Origin: LMUY01 sp964246185
GTDB lineage: Bacteria; Pseudomonadota; Alphaproteobacteria; Acetobacterales; Acetobacteraceae
Assembly (NCBI GenBank): GCA_964246185.1
Contig: CAXTPP010000004.1
Span: forward strand, 1 to 59,647
Direction of reading: 5' to 3'
Length of the DNA stretch: 59,647 nt
Each line of letters starts with the position of its first letter. Positions within the stretch are counted from its first letter, which is position 1. The notes under the pieces were generated by a model. The model saw nothing but the letters and a program-made list of their open reading frames with translations, ran no database searches and was not told the origin of the DNA. A program made the translations under genes and the position numbers. This document shows, piece by piece, positions 7,521 through 17,741 of the stretch.

Positions 7521-8264
7521 TTAATGCCCAAGATAAACTTCGACGACGCGCGGGTCCGCCTGCACGTGCGCCATGGAGCCTTCGGAGATGATGCGGCCCT
7601 GGTGCAGCACCGTCACCTTGTGGGCGATGTCGGCCACGAAGCCCATATCGTGCTCGATCACCAGCACGGAGCGGTCCTGGATGATGCGGTGCAGCAGCTC
7701 GGCAGTCTTCTTGCGCTCGCTGACGCTCATGCCGGCGACTGGCTCGTCAAGCATGAGCAGCGCCGGGTCCTGGATCAGCAGCATGCCGATCTCCAGCCAT
7801 TGCTTCTGCCCATGGCTGAGGTACTCCGCCTGCTGGTGCAGCATGTCGCGCAGGAAGATCATGCCGGCCACTTCCTCGATGCGGCGCCGCACCTCGGCGT
7901 CACGGCGGAAGGCCAGCGCGCCGAACACGGAACGGCCGCGGGGAAAGGAGATTTCCAGGTTCTCCAGCACAGTCAGGTCCTCGTAGATCGACGGGTTCTG
8001 GAACTTGCGGCCGACCCCGGCGCGGACGATCTGGTGCTCCTTCATCGCCGTCAGTTCGGCGCCGCGGAACTTGATCGAGCCCTCGGTGGCCTTGGTGCGG
8101 CCGCAGATCAGGTCCAGCACGGTGGTCTTGCCAGCGCCGTTCGGCCCGATGATGACGCGTATCTCGTTCGGGTCCACGTAGAACGAGAGGTCGTCCACCG
8201 CCTTGAACCCGTCGAAAGAGACGCTGAGGCCCTCGACGGCGAGCAGGAAGTCGGCGCCGCTCAT
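7521..8264 (-). CDS. urtD: Urea/amide ABC transporter ATP-binding protein UrtD
   Basis: First ATPase of the Urt importer, LivG-like. 247 residues. Walker A GPNGAGKTT at residues 40-48, FQNPSIYEDLTVLEN, a variant signature LSHGQ at 149-153 and Walker B LMLDEP at 170-175; VIEHDMGFV is the switch histidine region. LSHGQKQWLEIGMLL is characteristic of UrtD rather than LivG. Its ATG overlaps the urtC stop as ATGA (8261-8264). Confidence 0.93.
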   Translation of the reverse strand: MSGADFLLAVEGLSVSFDGFKAVDDLSFYVDPNEIRVIIGPNGAGKTTVLDLICGRTKATEGSIKFRGAELTAMKEHQIVRAGVGRKFQNPSIYEDLTVLENLEISFPRGRSVFGALAFRRDAEVRRRIEEVAGMIFLRDMLHQQAEYLSHGQKQWLEIGMLLIQDPALLMLDEPVAGMSVSERKKTAELLHRIIQDRSVLVIEHDMGFVADIAHKVTVLHQGRIISEGSMAHVQADPRVVEVYLGH

Positions 8265-9403
8265 CTTCCCGCCTCCGCGCCGACTGCGTCCGGGGTTTCG
8301 GCCAAACGGGCCGGCCGCGGCGCCGTGCCGAGCGCCCGGTCCACCCAGGAGTCGGCGTATTTGCGCCATATCCCAGCCAGCCCGTCCGGGAAGGCGACGA
8401 CGACCAGGATGAACAACGCGCCCATGGCGAATAGCCACGCCTGCGGCAAGCTTTCGGAGAACGAGGTGCGGGCGTAGTTTACCAGCAGCGTGCCGTAGAT
8501 CGCGCCGAAAATCGAGGTGCGTCCGCCGACCGCGCAGTAAATCACCATCTCGATCGACGGGACGATGCCGACCAGGGAGGGCGACATGAAGCCGACCTGC
8601 AGCGTGAACATCGCGCCGCCGATGCCGGCCAGCGCGGCGGCCAGGCAGAACACGAAGACCTTGAAGTTGGCTACCTCGTAGCCGGAGAACCGCACCCGGT
8701 CCTCCTTGTCGCGGATCGCCACCAGGATGCGGCCCAGCTTGCTGCGCCGGACGAAGTGGGCCAGCACCATGCAGGCGAGCAGCAGCCCGGCGCTGCCCAT
8801 GTAGAGGATGAGCTTCGCGCCGTCGGTCCGGATGTCCCAGCCGTCCAGGGTGCGCAGGTCGGTCATCCCGTTGACGCCGCCGGTGTAGCCCTGCTGGCCG
8901 ATGATCAGGATGGTCATGATCGAGGCCAGCGCCTGGGTGATGATGGCGAAGTAGGTCCCGCCGACCCGGCGCTTGAACATCGCGAAGCCCACCACCCCGG
9001 CCAACAGCACCGGGGCGCACCACACCGCCATGAGGGCGAAGCTGAGATGGTGGAACGGCGTCCAGAACCAGGGCAGCGCGGTGATCTGGTTCCAGTCCAT
9101 GAAGTCCGGGATGCCGGGCGTGGACTGTATCTTGGTCGCTTCCGGGGTGGATGCCTCCAGCTTCAGGTACATGGCCATGGCATATCCGCCGAGGCCGAAG
9201 AACACGCCCTGCCCCAGGCTCAGGATGCCCGCGTCGCCCCAGCACATCACCAAGCCGAGCGCCACGAAGCCGTAGGTGATATACTTGCCGAACAGGTTGA
9301 GCCGGAACGGGTCGAGGATGGCGGGGAACACGCCCAGCAGCAGGGCGGCCAGCACCAGGAAGCACAGCAGGTCCTTGCGGGTCAGGAACGTGTTGCTGTT
9401 CAT
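8261..9403 (-). CDS. urtC: Urea/amide ABC transporter permease UrtC
   Basis: LivM-like inner-membrane permease, 380 residues with about ten hydrophobic segments. Family landmarks are ITYGFVALGLVMCWGDAGIL, GQGVFFGLGGYAMAMYL, GGTYFAIITQALASI, GGVNGMTDL and AIRDKEDRVRFSGY (cytoplasmic coupling loop). It pairs with UrtB. ATG 9403 forms an ATGA overlap with the urtB stop. A long open frame continues upstream only because it shadows urtB. Confidence 0.93.
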   Translation of the reverse strand: MNSNTFLTRKDLLCFLVLAALLLGVFPAILDPFRLNLFGKYITYGFVALGLVMCWGDAGILSLGQGVFFGLGGYAMAMYLKLEASTPEATKIQSTPGIPDFMDWNQITALPWFWTPFHHLSFALMAVWCAPVLLAGVVGFAMFKRRVGGTYFAIITQALASIMTILIIGQQGYTGGVNGMTDLRTLDGWDIRTDGAKLILYMGSAGLLLACMVLAHFVRRSKLGRILVAIRDKEDRVRFSGYEVANFKVFVFCLAAALAGIGGAMFTLQVGFMSPSLVGIVPSIEMVIYCAVGGRTSIFGAIYGTLLVNYARTSFSESLPQAWLFAMGALFILVVVAFPDGLAGIWRKYADSWVDRALGTAPRPARLAETPDAVGAEAGR

Positions 9404-10326
9404 CGCCGCACCTTCAGCACGAACAGGCCCTGCGGCCGAATCATCAGGATGCCGACCACCGCCAGCAGCACGATCACCTGCGCCATCGAGCCGCTGAGGA
9501 AGAACTCCAGCGTGGAGCGCGCCTGGCTGATGGTGAAAGCCGACGCAATGGTGCCGCCGAGGCTCGCCGCGCCGCCGAACACCACCACCAGGAAGGTGTC
9601 CACGATGTAGAGCTGGCCCGCGGTCGGGCTGGTGGAGCCGATCATGGTGAAGGCGCTGCCGGCCACCCCAGCGATGCCACAGCCGATGCCGAAGGTGTAA
9701 CGGTCCACCCGCTCGGCATCGATGCCGACGGCGCTGGCCATGGCGCGATTGCTCATCACGGAGCGCACCTGCTTGCCCCAGCCGGAGCGGAAGATCAGCA
9801 GGTAGACGCCCGCGGTGATCAGCAGCGACAGCACCATGACGATGATGCCGTTGATCGGGATGTCGATGCTGTCGGTGACGGCGATGGAGCCGATCATCCA
9901 GTCCGGCAGGTCCACGCCGACCTCCCGCGCGCCGAAGATGGAGCGGAAGATCTGCTGCATGATGAGGCTGAGGCCCCAGGTGGCGAGCAGCGTGTCCAGC
10001 GGGCGCTTGTAGAGGTGCCGGATCAGCGCCCACTCGACGAACATGCCCGCCAGCCCGGCGGCGATGAACGCGAGCACGATGCCGACGATGAAGCTCGCCG
10101 CGAACAGCCCCGGCAGCCAGGTCGTGAAGGCGCTGGAGACGAGGTAGGTCACGTAGGCGCCGAGGATCATGAACTCGCCGTGCGCCATGTTGATGACGCC
10201 CATCTGGCCGAAGATGATCGCCAGGCCGAGTGCCATCAGCAGGAACACCGAGAACAGGATCAGCCCGGCGAAGCCCTGCATCGCCATGATGGAGCCGAGT
10301 TCGCCGAAGGAGTATCCGAACAGCAT
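9400..10326 (-). CDS. urtB: Urea/amide ABC transporter permease UrtB
   Basis: LivH-like permease, 308 residues, with hydrophobic helices from residue about 15 onward. MGVINMAHGEFMILGAY is the diagnostic UrtB/LivH motif. RSVMSNRAMASAVGID is the ATPase-coupling loop, and FGGAASLGGTIAS is also conserved. The gene lacks the long N-terminal extension that some UrtB proteins carry. It follows urtA by 23 bases and overlaps urtC. Confidence 0.93.
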   Translation of the reverse strand: MLFGYSFGELGSIMAMQGFAGLILFSVFLLMALGLAIIFGQMGVINMAHGEFMILGAYVTYLVSSAFTTWLPGLFAASFIVGIVLAFIAAGLAGMFVEWALIRHLYKRPLDTLLATWGLSLIMQQIFRSIFGAREVGVDLPDWMIGSIAVTDSIDIPINGIIVMVLSLLITAGVYLLIFRSGWGKQVRSVMSNRAMASAVGIDAERVDRYTFGIGCGIAGVAGSAFTMIGSTSPTAGQLYIVDTFLVVVFGGAASLGGTIASAFTISQARSTLEFFLSGSMAQVIVLLAVVGILMIRPQGLFVLKVRR

Positions 10327-10349
10327 GGCGCGCCTCCGCGGTCGCCGGG

Positions 10350-11618
10350 TTACTGGTAGCCGGCGGGGAACGGGTTGGGCTCGATCAGGTCCGGCGTCTC
10401 ATACACGACCTTGAACTGGCCATCGGCCTGCGCCAGCCCGACCCGGGTGCGGCTCCATAGGTGGTGGTTCTTGTCGTGGATGCGGACGTAGCCTTCGGGC
10501 GCCTTGTCGAACACGATGCCGTCGGACGCCTCGGCGATCTTGTCCACGTCGAAGCTGCCGGCCTTCTCCACCGTGAGCTTCCACAGCCACGGTCCGAGAT
10601 AGGCCGCCTGGGTCACGTCGCCGATCACCGCCTTCTCGCCGTACATCTTCTTGAAGGCGGCCACGAACGCCTTGTTGTTCGGGTTGTCGAGCGACTGGAA
10701 GTATTTCATGCAGGAATACGCGCCCGCGATGTTCTCGCCGCCGATGCCCACCACTTCATCCTCGGTGACCGAGATGGTCATCAAGGTCTGCTTCTTGAGG
10801 TCCACGCCGGCCGCCTTGAGCTGCTTGTAGAAGGCGACGTTGGAGCCGCCCACCACGTCGGCGTAGATCACGTCCGGCTTGGCGAGCCTGATCTTGTTGA
10901 TGACCGAGTTGAACTGCGTGCTGCCGAGCGGGAAGTAGTCCTCGCCCACCACCTTGCAGCCTTCCAGGTGGCCCTCGATGTGCTTGCGGGCGATCTTGTT
11001 GGACGTGCGCGGCCAGATATAGTCCGAGCCGATCAGGTAGAAGCTCTTGCCGTTCTTTTCCTTGTTGACCCAGTTCAGCCCGGCCAGGATCTGCTGCGTC
11101 GCTTCCTGCCCGGTGTAGATGACGTTCTTGGACTGCTCCAGGCCCTCGTAGAAGGTCGGGTAGTACAGCATCCCGTTCAGCTGCTCGACCACCGGCAGCA
11201 CCGCCTTGCGCGAGGCTGAGGTCCAGCAGCCGAAGATGGCGGCGCAATGGTCGCTGGCGAGCAGCTTGCGGGCCTTTTCGGCGAAGGTCGGCCAGTCGCT
11301 GGCGCCGTCTTCCTGGATGAACTTGATCTGCCGCCCCAATATGCCGCCCGTCTCGTTGATCTGGCTGATCGCCAGCTTCTCCGCTTCCGTGGCGCCCGTC
11401 TCGCTCAGCGCCATGGTGCCGCTCAGCGAGTGCAGGATGCCGACGGTCACCGTGTCGTCCGTCACCGCAAGGCCCGTGGTGCTGACCTGGGAGGTCGGCA
11501 GGCTGGCGGCGCACGCCATCCGGGGCAGCATCGCCGCAGCCGGGAGGGCCGCCATTGCCTTCAACAGGGTGCGCCTGAGCCCCGAATTGGGCAGGCTGTC
11601 GTGTGGGATGCTGGCCAT
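10350..11618 (-). CDS. urtA: Urea/amide ABC transporter substrate-binding protein UrtA
   Basis: Periplasmic receptor that delivers urea or short amides to UrtBC. 422 residues, the usual length. The leader LRRTLLKAMAALPAAAM ending at ACA-AS around residue 38 looks like a twin-arginine (Tat) signal. The mature part is a type I periplasmic-binding fold with VGILHSLSGTMALSE, FGCWTSASRKAVLPV, YYPTFYEGLE (ligand-site region) and the late DVTQAAYLGPWLW. First gene of urtABCDE-fmdAB; a sigma-54-type promoter lies about 80 bases upstream. The adjacent formamidase leaves open whether urea or formamide is the main ligand. Confidence 0.94.
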   Translation of the reverse strand: MASIPHDSLPNSGLRRTLLKAMAALPAAAMLPRMACAASLPTSQVSTTGLAVTDDTVTVGILHSLSGTMALSETGATEAEKLAISQINETGGILGRQIKFIQEDGASDWPTFAEKARKLLASDHCAAIFGCWTSASRKAVLPVVEQLNGMLYYPTFYEGLEQSKNVIYTGQEATQQILAGLNWVNKEKNGKSFYLIGSDYIWPRTSNKIARKHIEGHLEGCKVVGEDYFPLGSTQFNSVINKIRLAKPDVIYADVVGGSNVAFYKQLKAAGVDLKKQTLMTISVTEDEVVGIGGENIAGAYSCMKYFQSLDNPNNKAFVAAFKKMYGEKAVIGDVTQAAYLGPWLWKLTVEKAGSFDVDKIAEASDGIVFDKAPEGYVRIHDKNHHLWSRTRVGLAQADGQFKVVYETPDLIEPNPFPAGYQ

Positions 11619-11707
11619 GGTTGTTCAGTCCAATCACGTTTGTGGCGCATAACGTCATGCTGCAGCGCAGGGACATGTCGAATGACCCATGCCCCTGCCC
11701 AGATTGA

Positions 11708-11723
11708 TGCATGATTCGGGCCA
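11708..11723 (-). promoter_or_regulatory. Candidate sigma-54 (RpoN) promoter of urtA
   Basis: On the minus strand the sequence is TGGCCCGAATCATGCA, matching TGGCAC-N5-TTGCA with the invariant GG and GC exactly ten bases apart and two mismatches elsewhere. Transcription would start near 11697, leaving a leader of about 80 bases before urtA. The urt operons of many proteobacteria are under nitrogen (NtrC) control, which fits. No convincing NtrC site was found upstream by eye. Confidence 0.55.
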
Positions 11724-11852
11724 TCACTGCTTCTGGACGGCCAAGTCATCGGAGGCAGCGCGTGGCTGGGCTGTTCCAAGCTGGCCGCATCAGGCCCAAC
11801 GCCCCGCTATTTGACCCGGCACGGCCACGTTCCTAGCCTCCGCGCCGAAGCC

Positions 11853-12917
11853 ATGGACACGCCCTCCTTCCCGCGCCGCCCTCGCTTGCCGCCGGGCCTC
11901 GATCCGCGCAGCGCCGCCGTGCTGCGTGAGATCGTCGAGCAGTTCGTGGCGACCGGCGGGCCGGTGGGCAGCCGCACCCTGGCCCGCCGCCTGCCGATGC
12001 CGCTCTCGCCCGCCACCATCCGGGCCGTGATGGCGGACCTGACCGAGGCCGGGCTGCTGTTCGCGCCGCATACCTCCGCCGGGCGGCTGCCGACGGACCG
12101 TGGGCTGCGGCTGTTCGTGGACGGGCTGCTGCAGATGGGCGAGCTGACGGAGGACGAGCGCGACCAGGTGGGCCGCGCGCTGGAAGCCAACGGCCGCTCC
12201 CTCCAGGACACGTTGGCCGACGCGTCCTCCATGCTGTCCGGGCTGTCCGCCGCGGCCGGGCTGGTGCTGGCGCCGAAAAGCGAGGGGGCGGTGCGCCACA
12301 TCGAGTTCGTGCCGCTCGGGCCGGGCCGCGCGCTGGTGGTGCTGGTGGGGGAAGACGGCCAGGTGGAGAACCGGGTCATCGAGACGCCGGCCGGGCTGCC
12401 GCCATCCTCGCTGACCCACGCCAGCAACTACCTCAACGCCCGGCTGTCTGGACGCTCGCTGCCGGATTTGCGCAGCATTGTCGGCGCGGAGATGGCGGCC
12501 GACCGCACCCAGCTGGACGAACTCTCGGCCGCCGTGGTGGCGGCTGGACTGGCGACCTGGGCCAGCGGGTCCGGCGGCAGCCTGATCGTACGCGGCCAAA
12601 GCCGGCTGCTGGCGGACGTGACGCAGATCGAGCGGCTGAGCGCCATCCAGCTGCTGTTCGACCGGCTGGAGACGCAGGACACCATGCTGCGCCTGTTGGA
12701 GTTGGCTGAGCAGTCCGACGGGGTGCGCATCTTCATCGGCGCCGAGAGCGGGCTGTTTGGCGCCGCCGGGGTCTCGATGGTGGTGGCGCCGGCGCGCAAC
12801 GAGGCGGACCGCATCGTCGGCGCCATCGGCGTGATCGGGCCGACGCGGATCAACTACGGGCGCATCATCCCCGTGGTGGACTACACGGCGCGGGTGATCG
12901 GGCGGCTGCTGGGCTGA
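11853..12917 (+). CDS. hrcA: Heat-inducible transcription repressor HrcA
   Basis: HrcA binds CIRCE operators and represses class I heat-shock genes; GroEL assists its folding. The 354-residue protein starts with a winged-helix domain (LREIVEQFVATGGPVGS, LSPATIRAVMADL, HTSAGRLPTDRGLR, residues about 25-95), followed by the HrcA-specific domain ending in GPTRINYGRIIPVVDYTA. ATG 11853 is preferred to an upstream TTG at 11811. It heads hrcA-grpE. No CIRCE sequence is visible upstream of it. Confidence 0.95.
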   Translation: MDTPSFPRRPRLPPGLDPRSAAVLREIVEQFVATGGPVGSRTLARRLPMPLSPATIRAVMADLTEAGLLFAPHTSAGRLPTDRGLRLFVDGLLQMGELTEDERDQVGRALEANGRSLQDTLADASSMLSGLSAAAGLVLAPKSEGAVRHIEFVPLGPGRALVVLVGEDGQVENRVIETPAGLPPSSLTHASNYLNARLSGRSLPDLRSIVGAEMAADRTQLDELSAAVVAAGLATWASGSGGSLIVRGQSRLLADVTQIERLSAIQLLFDRLETQDTMLRLLELAEQSDGVRIFIGAESGLFGAAGVSMVVAPARNEADRIVGAIGVIGPTRINYGRIIPVVDYTARVIGRLLG

Positions 12918-12965
12918 CCCGGCGTGGCCTTGTTCCGTTTCCGCCGCCGCCCTAACTCTGCCGCC

Positions 12966-13559
12966 ATGGACAGCAGCGACACCCACTCCTCACAGGTCAC
13001 GCCGGATGCGGCCGACCCGATGTTCCCCTCGCCGGATGGCGACACGCCCGAGCACCTGATGGCCGCCGCGACCGCGCGCATCGCGGAACTGGAGGCGGAG
13101 CGGCAGGAGTTCCGCGAGAAATGGCTGCGCTCGGAAGCCGAAATGGCCAACGTGCGGACCCGGGCCAAGCGCGATGCGGACGATGCGCGCCAGTTCGCGG
13201 TGCAGAAGTTCGCCCGCGACGTGGTGGAGGCGGCCGACAATCTGCGCCGCGGCCTCGACCAGCTTCCTGCCCTGCAGCCTGGCGAGCCGGAGATCGTCGG
13301 CAAGCTGCGTGACGGGTTCGAGGGCGTGGAGCGCTCGTTCCTGGCCGTTCTGGAGCGCAACGGCATCGCGCGGGTGGACCCGACGGGCATGCCGTTCGAC
13401 GCCAACCTGCACCAGGCGATGGCGGAGCAGCCATCGGTGGAGCATCCGCCGGGCACCGTGATCCAGTCCTGGACCGCCGGGTGGACCCTGAACGGCCGGC
13501 TGCTGCGGCCGGCGATGGTGGTTGTTGCCAAGGCTGCGGAACCGCCGGCTGGGACGTAG
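12966..13559 (+). CDS. grpE: Nucleotide exchange factor GrpE
   Basis: Releases ADP from DnaK. 197 residues: an acidic, disordered N-terminus, a long coiled coil (ARIAELEAERQEFREKWLRS, DNLRRGLDQL) and the C-terminal beta-domain with FDANLHQAMAEQPS and GTVIQSWTAGWTLNGRLLRPAMVVV. ATG 12966 is chosen over an upstream GTG at 12924. It lies 48 bases after hrcA. dnaK, which usually follows closely or elsewhere on the chromosome, begins 1 kb downstream after an inserted cassette. Confidence 0.95.
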   Translation: MDSSDTHSSQVTPDAADPMFPSPDGDTPEHLMAAATARIAELEAERQEFREKWLRSEAEMANVRTRAKRDADDARQFAVQKFARDVVEAADNLRRGLDQLPALQPGEPEIVGKLRDGFEGVERSFLAVLERNGIARVDPTGMPFDANLHQAMAEQPSVEHPPGTVIQSWTAGWTLNGRLLRPAMVVVAKAAEPPAGT

Positions 13560-13579
13560 CCCAGGGAAGCTGGCTTGAG

Positions 13580-13866
13580 CTAGCTTGAGGGCGGCACAAA
13601 GCTCACCGGGTCGCCCTCTCGAAACATCGCCACGGCGTTCGGGCCGGTCGCTATGACGCACATAGACGCCGTTTTATTCCCGTAATTCGTGAGCTCGGGT
13701 CCTGTGAAAGAGGACACGCCTTTTTGCTCACGACCGCGTCACCACGGCTAAAGCTGCCTTGAAGATTTCCAAGGACAAGGACCAGCCCACGTCCATGTAT
13801 CAAGAATGTGCTCTCGGTGACGGCGGTCGCGTTCAGGCCATTCAGTTCGACGGCGAGGTCGTTCAC
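13580..13866 (-). pseudogene. Small beta-barrel-like protein (possible partner of the upstream cassette gene), frameshifted
   Basis: Reading from a GTG at 13866, the first frame gives 71 residues with STFLIHGRGLVLVLG and GSFSRGDAVV. This pattern resembles EF-Tu domain-2-like small barrels (F-I-x-GRG-VLVLG...GD-V). The frame then degenerates to a stop at 13651. Adding one A to the AAAA run just after RITGI joins it to a second frame giving MCVIATGPNAVAMFREGDPV and a stop at 13580, for about 95 residues in all. It is either a real pseudogene or a homopolymer error. Lower GC than its neighbours. The function is not identified; a role as immunity partner is speculation. Confidence 0.4.
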
Positions 13867-13937
13867 AATCTTGGCGCTCTACCCCTGTGAGATGCCCCGA
13901 GGCGCAAGCATAAGCGTGTTGTTACGCGCGCAATCCC

Positions 13938-14383
13938 TTACTCTTCAATCAGAACTGCTGTTGCCTTGTCCGCAACCTGATGAGCTGCAGTCGCTTCATA
14001 GTAATTGTCGGGCCAGCCGATGCTGTGCGGGTTCGACCGACCAAGCTTGTTTTAAGTCCATATAGCTCATGCAGCACCGTCTTAACGGTTTCCAGGCCGG
14101 AACTAGAGGCTCCCGGACCCGTGACAAAGCCATTCTCGGCGAAGAGGGTCATGCCTGACAAATTTTGAGGCAAGCCGGGTTCATAGATGATAGTTGCTCC
14201 GCTAGTAACGACCTCGACAGAGCTGCCGTTGGCGTGTGACGCGGCCACCGGATCGAATGCCCTGCAAGTCTGCACGTTGGCGGCTACTGCGGCGATATCG
14301 GCTTCTTGCGCCGTCAGCCCAGAGCCTTGCAATGCCTTGCCGTCCAGCAACCGAATTTCTGCAAAATCCTCATGCAACGGCAC
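13938..14383 (-). pseudogene. Hypothetical protein resembling a polymorphic-toxin-type domain, frameshifted
   Basis: From a GTG at 14383 (AAGGCGG just upstream) the frame encodes a protein with TIIYEPGLPQNLSG, LFAENGFVTGPGASS and the motif KTVLHELYGLKTS, then turns into low-quality sequence and stops at 13949. One extra A in the AAAA run at 14050-14053 switches to a frame that reads GRSNPHSIGWPDNYYEATAA, then HQVADKATAVLIEE, and stops at 13938, a much more protein-like end. The exact shift point is uncertain. The HELY motif is reminiscent of secreted-toxin C-terminal domains, but I cannot name the family with confidence. It sits antisense between grpE and dnaK with lower GC. Confidence 0.45.
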
Positions 14384-14479
14384 ATTCCGCCTTCGCGGCT
14401 GTTCATCCAGGTTAACCTACGCGCCGCGCCGCCTTGCGAGTAGGGTGAAGTCGGCAGCATGGAAAAACCGGCCGCCCCA

Positions 14480-14509
14480 CTTGCCCCATCCCTTCCGGCT
14501 CAATACATC
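14480..14509 (+). promoter_or_regulatory. Weak dnaK promoter candidate
   Basis: CTTGCCC at 14480-14486 followed 17 bases later by TACATC (14504-14509) loosely resembles an alphaproteobacterial heat-shock (RpoH) or vegetative promoter about 70 bases before dnaK. Matches are partial, and no CIRCE inverted repeat is present. Confidence 0.25.
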
Positions 14510-14581
14510 CGCGTCTGACATAATCCCGAGGGTCCCACGCAGTGCTTCGGGCTGCGCAGGACCGCCAACAAGGAGTTCTGA

Positions 14582-16486
<1,905 letters not shown>

Positions 16487-16493
16487 GCGGTGC

Positions 16494-16518
16494 GGCCAGG
16501 GGCGTCAAGCTCCTGGCC
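16494..16518 (+). terminator. dnaK-dnaJ intergenic hairpin (terminator or processing site)
   Basis: GGCCAGG (16494-16500) and CCTGGCC (16512-16518) form a perfect seven-pair GC stem with an 11-base loop shortly after the dnaK stop. A TTTT lies 15 bases further on, too distant for a textbook terminator. It may attenuate or stabilise the transcript between dnaK and dnaJ. Confidence 0.45.
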
Positions 16519-16607
16519 AACCTCGCATGTGACGTTTTAAGCTAGCAGGGCACTACGCCCCGGCAGGCGAGGCAATTAGGGTCCGTCCTGCGATTGAAGG
16601 AACGCAA

Positions 16608-17741
16608 TTGGCCAAGCAGGACTTTTACGCGCTTCTGGAAGTGCCGCGCGAAGCATCTGCGGATGACCTGAAGAAGGCTTATCGCAAGCTCGCCATGAAA
16701 TGGCATCCGGACCGCAATCCCGGCGACAAAGCCTCGGAGGCGAAGTTCAAGGAGGTCAGCGAGGCCTACGAAATCCTCAAGGACGACCAGAAGCGCGCCG
16801 CATATGACCGCTACGGCCATGCTGCGTTCGAGAACGGTGGCGGAGCGGCCGGGTTCAACTTCCAGGAAGGCGGCCTCGGCGACATCTTCGACCAGATGTT
16901 CGGCGAGTTCATGGGCGGGCGGCGCGGGCCCGGCGGCGCACGCACCCGCGCTGGTTCCGACCTGCGCGCCCAAGTCGAGATCGACCTGGCAGACGCGTTC
17001 ACCGGCACCAAGGTCGATCTGCGCGTGCCCACCCGAGTCAGCTGCGACGCGTGCGCCGGCACCGGTTCGGCCGGCAAGCAGGCGGAGCGGGAGAACTGCG
17101 CGACTTGCGGCGGGTCCGGCAAGGTGCGGGCGCAACAGGGCTTCTTTCTGGTGGAGCGGTCCTGCCCCACCTGCGGCGGCGCGGGCCGGGTGGTCCGCAA
17201 CCCATGCCGCGTGTGCAACGGCGCTGGCACGGTGCCGCGGGACCGCACGCTGTCCGTTTCCATCCCGGCCGGCGTGGAGGACGGCGTTCGCATCCGCCTG
17301 GCCGGTGAAGGCGAGGCCGGTGCGTCCAACGCCCCGGCAGGCGACCTCTACGTGCACGTCGCGATCCGGCCGCATGACATCTTTCAGCGCGACGGCGCCA
17401 ACATCTACTGCCGGGTTCCGTTGCGGCTGACGCAGGCTGCGCTGGGCGGGGATGTCGAAGTGCCGGTGATCGACGGCTCCCGCGCCAAGGTGAAGGTCAC
17501 GCCTGGCACGCAGACCGGCGATCAGTTCCGCCTGCGCGGCAAGGGTTTCTCCGTGCTGCGCAGCGTGGCGCGGGGCGACATGTATGTGCAGGTCGCCGTA
17601 GAGACGCCACAGCAGCTGACCAAGCGCCAGCGCGAGTTGCTGGAGGAGTTTGAAGCCGAAGCGGAGCGCCACAAGAATGGCAGCCCGGAGCACGACGGCT
17701 TCTTCGCCAAGGTGGCGGCGTTCTTCGACGGCCGGACTTGA
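16608..17741 (+). CDS. dnaJ: Chaperone DnaJ (type I Hsp40)
   Basis: Stimulates the DnaK ATPase and delivers substrates. 377 residues. J-domain with HPD at residues 33-35, a short Gly/Phe-rich linker, four zinc-finger repeats (CDACAGTG, CATCGGSG, CPTCGGAG, CRVCNGAG) and the C-terminal substrate-binding domains. It starts with TTG; GAAGGAA lies 5 bases upstream and the product then begins MAKQDFY, as in other DnaJ proteins. Its stop overlaps the dapB start. Confidence 0.97.
   Translation: MAKQDFYALLEVPREASADDLKKAYRKLAMKWHPDRNPGDKASEAKFKEVSEAYEILKDDQKRAAYDRYGHAAFENGGGAAGFNFQEGGLGDIFDQMFGEFMGGRRGPGGARTRAGSDLRAQVEIDLADAFTGTKVDLRVPTRVSCDACAGTGSAGKQAERENCATCGGSGKVRAQQGFFLVERSCPTCGGAGRVVRNPCRVCNGAGTVPRDRTLSVSIPAGVEDGVRIRLAGEGEAGASNAPAGDLYVHVAIRPHDIFQRDGANIYCRVPLRLTQAALGGDVEVPVIDGSRAKVKVTPGTQTGDQFRLRGKGFSVLRSVARGDMYVQVAVETPQQLTKRQRELLEEFEAEAERHKNGSPEHDGFFAKVAAFFDGRT

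Noticed and set aside
14401..14581. CIRCE operator before dnaK
   Set aside because: No nine-base inverted repeat of the CIRCE type could be found on inspection.
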